DNA of 64,000 bases from Comamonadaceae bacterium (GTDB taxonomy: Bacteria > Pseudomonadota > Gammaproteobacteria > Burkholderiales > Burkholderiaceae_C): assembly GCA_947450695.1 (NCBI GenBank), contig CANFWV010000001.1:62001-126000 (forward strand), written 5' to 3'. A program made the position numbers and the translations under genes. This document shows, one piece after another, positions 61,210-64,000 of the stretch; position 1 is the stretch's first letter, and each line of letters starts with the position of its first letter. Under the pieces are notes generated by a model, which searched no databases, was not told the DNA's origin, and worked only from the letters and a program-made list of their open reading frames with translations.

Positions 61210-63395
61210 ACCAAGGTCATTCCACTATTTTTCAGTGGCACATTGCGTAAACGCTTGCCAGTGGCGCGGTAAATCGCGTTCAGCACAGCCGGTGCGGCCA
61301 CACAAATTGTGGGCTCGCCAATGCCGCCCCACTCTTTGCCACCACCTTCCAAGATAATGGTCTCAACCTTGGGCATCTGTGCGAGCCGGATTGAACCAAA
61401 GGTATCAAAGTTCTTTTGCTCGATTCTGCCGTTTTTAACAGTGCACTCTTGTTCGAACAACGCCGACAAGCCATAGACGAACGAGCCTGAAACTTGGCGT
61501 TTGATTTGCGCCGGATTCACCGCATAGCCGCAATCAGTCGCGGCAACAATACGATGAATCTTGACCTTGGTGCCATCAGTCACCGACAACTCGCAAGCAG
61601 CCGCCACATAACTGCCAAAAGCCATCATCTGCGCAACACCACGAAACACGCCGGGCGCAGCAGGCTTGGTCCAACCTATGCCATCGGCCACGGCATTCAA
61701 TACTGCGAGATTACGCGGAAACTTGCCCATGTACTTGCGACGAAACTCAACCGGATCCATACCGGCTGTTTCGGCAAGTTCATCCATAAAACATTCAACG
61801 AATATCGCATTTTGATTCACATTCACACCGCGCCAAAAGCCTGGTGGAATGTGCGGATTGCGCATAGCGTGTTCCATCAACTGGTTGGGGAACTCGTAAC
61901 CAAAAGCATGCTCGCCGCCATCAAAAACACCTTGAAAGGCCAGCGCATCACGACCTTTTTGTGCAGCAAGAACAGAGGGAAACACCGAGGCCAAAATCGA
62001 CTGACCGGACAAGCGCATGTGCAGACCTGTCAGATTTTTATCGGCATCAAACGAGCCTGTTAGCTTGCACATCATGATCGGATGGTAGCGCCCCTGAGTC
62101 ATGTCCTCTTCGCGCGTCCACATCAGTTTGATCGGCGTGCCTGGCATCTGCTTGGCGATGTTGACGGCTTGTGTGGTGTAGTCTTGAAACGCACCCCGCC
62201 GACCAAAGCCACCACCCAGATTGACTTTGTAGACTTCGCATTTTTCAGCAGCCAAGCCCGATGCCGCAATCACCGCAGCCAATGACGCTTCGCCGTCTTG
62301 AGTCGGAACCCAAGCTTCACATCGCTCAGGGGTCCATTTGGCCGTGGCGTTCATAGGTTCCATGGGCGCATGGTTCAGGTACGGGTAAAAGTAGGTGGCC
62401 TCCGTCTTTTTAACGGCGGCACTTAGCGCAACCTTGGTATCACCGCGCGTGTTGCCAACAAAAGCCTGTTCAGCGGTCAAGCCTTCCTCAAGAATCTTGG
62501 CAATAGAGGCACTGGATACTGACGCGTTCGGGCCTTCATCCCACACAATCTCAACTTTGTCCAGTGCGGTTTTAGCGATCCAAAATGTGTCAGCCACCAC
62601 GGCCACGGCCGTCTCCCCGACTTGCATGACTTTCTTGACGCCTTTGATAGCCGTCACTTTGCTGGCATCAAAGCTTTTGACCTTGCCACCAAACACAGGG
62701 CATTCTTTGATGTTCGCTACCAGCATGCCGGGCATCTTTAAATCAATACCGTAAACCTGTTTGCCGGTCACTTTGTCAGCATAGGTATCAATGCGGTTCA
62801 AAGGTTTGCCAATAATCTTCCAATCTTTAGGATCTTTGAGCGTGATGTCGGTGGGTACTGCGAGCTTTGAGGCTGCTGAGGCAACCTTTCCGAACGTGAC
62901 TTTGCGGCCACTGGGTTTGTGCGTGATCACGCTCTCTGCGGCAACACACTCGGCAACGGGAACTTTCCATTCGTCGGCGGCGGCTTGCACCAGCATCAAA
63001 CGTGCTGCGGCACCACCCTTGCGAACGTATTGCTCTGATGTGCGAATGCCACGACTACCGCCCGTCGAAAACGCACCCCAGACGCGCTTGCGTTTGAGGC
63101 TTTCACCCGGCGTAGGATATTCGACCGTGACTCTTTTCCAGTCGCATTCGAGTTCTTCAGCCACCAGTTGGGCCAAGCCTGTGATGGTGCCTTGCCCCAT
63201 CTCTGAGCGTACGACGCGGACGATAACCGTGTCGTCAGGCTTGATCACTACCCAGGCACCGATCTCGGGGGTGGACTCAGCGGCTTGTGCTGAGCTCATA
63301 AAAGACATTTGGATACCAAGGGCCAAGCCAGTGCTGACAGCGGTGGTACCCACCACAAAATGACGACGTGAAAGATTTGGGACGCGTGCGTTCAT
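61206..63395 (-). CDS. Molybdenum hydroxylase large subunit (xanthine dehydrogenase family, IorB-like)
   Basis: Tat leader SRRHFVVGTTAVSTGLALG, NLGGGFGRRGAFQDYTTQA, C-terminal GGIGEPTICVAAPAVLNAIY; ATG at 63395 preferred. Confidence 0.93.
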   Translation of the reverse strand: MNARVPNLSRRHFVVGTTAVSTGLALGIQMSFMSSAQAAESTPEIGAWVVIKPDDTVIVRVVRSEMGQGTITGLAQLVAEELECDWKRVTVEYPTPGESLKRKRVWGAFSTGGSRGIRTSEQYVRKGGAAARLMLVQAAADEWKVPVAECVAAESVITHKPSGRKVTFGKVASAASKLAVPTDITLKDPKDWKIIGKPLNRIDTYADKVTGKQVYGIDLKMPGMLVANIKECPVFGGKVKSFDASKVTAIKGVKKVMQVGETAVAVVADTFWIAKTALDKVEIVWDEGPNASVSSASIAKILEEGLTAEQAFVGNTRGDTKVALSAAVKKTEATYFYPYLNHAPMEPMNATAKWTPERCEAWVPTQDGEASLAAVIAASGLAAEKCEVYKVNLGGGFGRRGAFQDYTTQAVNIAKQMPGTPIKLMWTREEDMTQGRYHPIMMCKLTGSFDADKNLTGLHMRLSGQSILASVFPSVLAAQKGRDALAFQGVFDGGEHAFGYEFPNQLMEHAMRNPHIPPGFWRGVNVNQNAIFVECFMDELAETAGMDPVEFRRKYMGKFPRNLAVLNAVADGIGWTKPAAPGVFRGVAQMMAFGSYVAAACELSVTDGTKVKIHRIVAATDCGYAVNPAQIKRQVSGSFVYGLSALFEQECTVKNGRIEQKNFDTFGSIRLAQMPKVETIILEGGGKEWGGIGEPTICVAAPAVLNAIYRATGKRLRNVPLKNSGMTLV

Positions 63396-63405
63396 GTTGG
63401 ACCCC

Positions 63406-63858
63406 TTAGGCTTTTGCGACTGAATGGATGGCGGCGCGAACTTCTTGAAAGCTCCCGCAACGACAAATATTGGTGATCGCCGAGTCAATATCCGCATCGG
63501 TCGGCTTCGGTTTTCTAACCAGCAGATCAGTGACCGCCATCAGCATGCCTGATTGGCAAAAGCCACACTGGGGCACTTGATGATCGATCCAAGCCTGCTG
63601 CAATTTTGTCAGCTTGCCATTTTGGGCCAAACCTTCAATAGTTTTAATTTTTTTACCCACCGCAACGCTGACAGGCAAGACACATGAACGAACGGCAGCG
63701 CCATCCAGCATGACAGTACAAGCGCCACATTGCGCGATACCACACCCATATTTGGTGCCAGTTAAACCCAACTGTTCACGAATAACCCACAACAAAGGGG
63801 TGCTTGTGTCGACATCGACCCTGTGCGCCTTACCGTTAACCGTTAATTGAATCGCCAT
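63406..63858 (-). CDS. (2Fe-2S)-binding small subunit of molybdenum hydroxylase (IorA-like)
   Basis: GCGIAQCGACTVMLDG and CGFCQSGMLM...CRCGSF cysteine motifs. Confidence 0.94.
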   Translation of the reverse strand: MAIQLTVNGKAHRVDVDTSTPLLWVIREQLGLTGTKYGCGIAQCGACTVMLDGAAVRSCVLPVSVAVGKKIKTIEGLAQNGKLTKLQQAWIDHQVPQCGFCQSGMLMAVTDLLVRKPKPTDADIDSAITNICRCGSFQEVRAAIHSVAKA

Positions 63859-64000
63859 CAAGAGACTCCTGAGAATAGTTATTGAACTTAGACTTCAATA
63901 TTATTGGTGTTACGAAGACTCCACAATCAAGGGTATGCCCTAGGGTTCAACAAAAAGGTGACTTTACTTTGGCCCGGATACTAGCCATGGTTGATATCTA

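Noticed and set aside
61206-63497. Upstream-extended start of the Mo hydroxylase large subunit at 63497
   Set aside because: It would overlap the 2Fe-2S subunit gene; the ATG at 63395 gives a proper Tat leader.

Overview
This 64 kb window is a gene-dense chromosomal segment from what looks like a betaproteobacterium, probably Comamonadaceae/Burkholderiales (inferred from gene order such as smpB-ratA-rnfH-guaB-guaA and rimP-nusA-infB-rbfA-truB-typA, plus family similarity). I see no rRNA, CRISPR array, phage or transposon. Most of it is housekeeping: tex, mltG-tmk-holB-tatD, guaAB, smpB, the nusA/infB operon, yejABEF-like ABC transporter, fabI, a PLP amino-acid decarboxylase, nfeD/qmcA and tRNA-Ser(GGA). 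The accessory interest is in five places. (1) About 54.5-63.9 kb: a tightly overlapping operon of an IorAB-like molybdenum hydroxylase, soxXYZA and a flavocytochrome c sulfide dehydrogenase flavoprotein, followed by two Bug/TTT binding proteins and a NicC-like monooxygenase. Its SoxY lacks the canonical GGCGG C-terminus. (2) About 11.9-15.8 kb: an SDR / acyl-CoA dehydrogenase / APH-kinase operon divergent from a GntR regulator with a clear palindromic operator. (3) About 15.8-21.1 kb: a stress/anoxia island (USPs, ADP-forming acyl-CoA synthetase-GNAT, DksA-like, Hsp20) with FNR/ANR-type boxes. (4) TadA fused to an apparently decaying haloalkane-dehalogenase-like domain. (5) A perfect FNR/ANR box upstream of ompW. 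All family calls are from recognised motifs in the translations; no database search was run.
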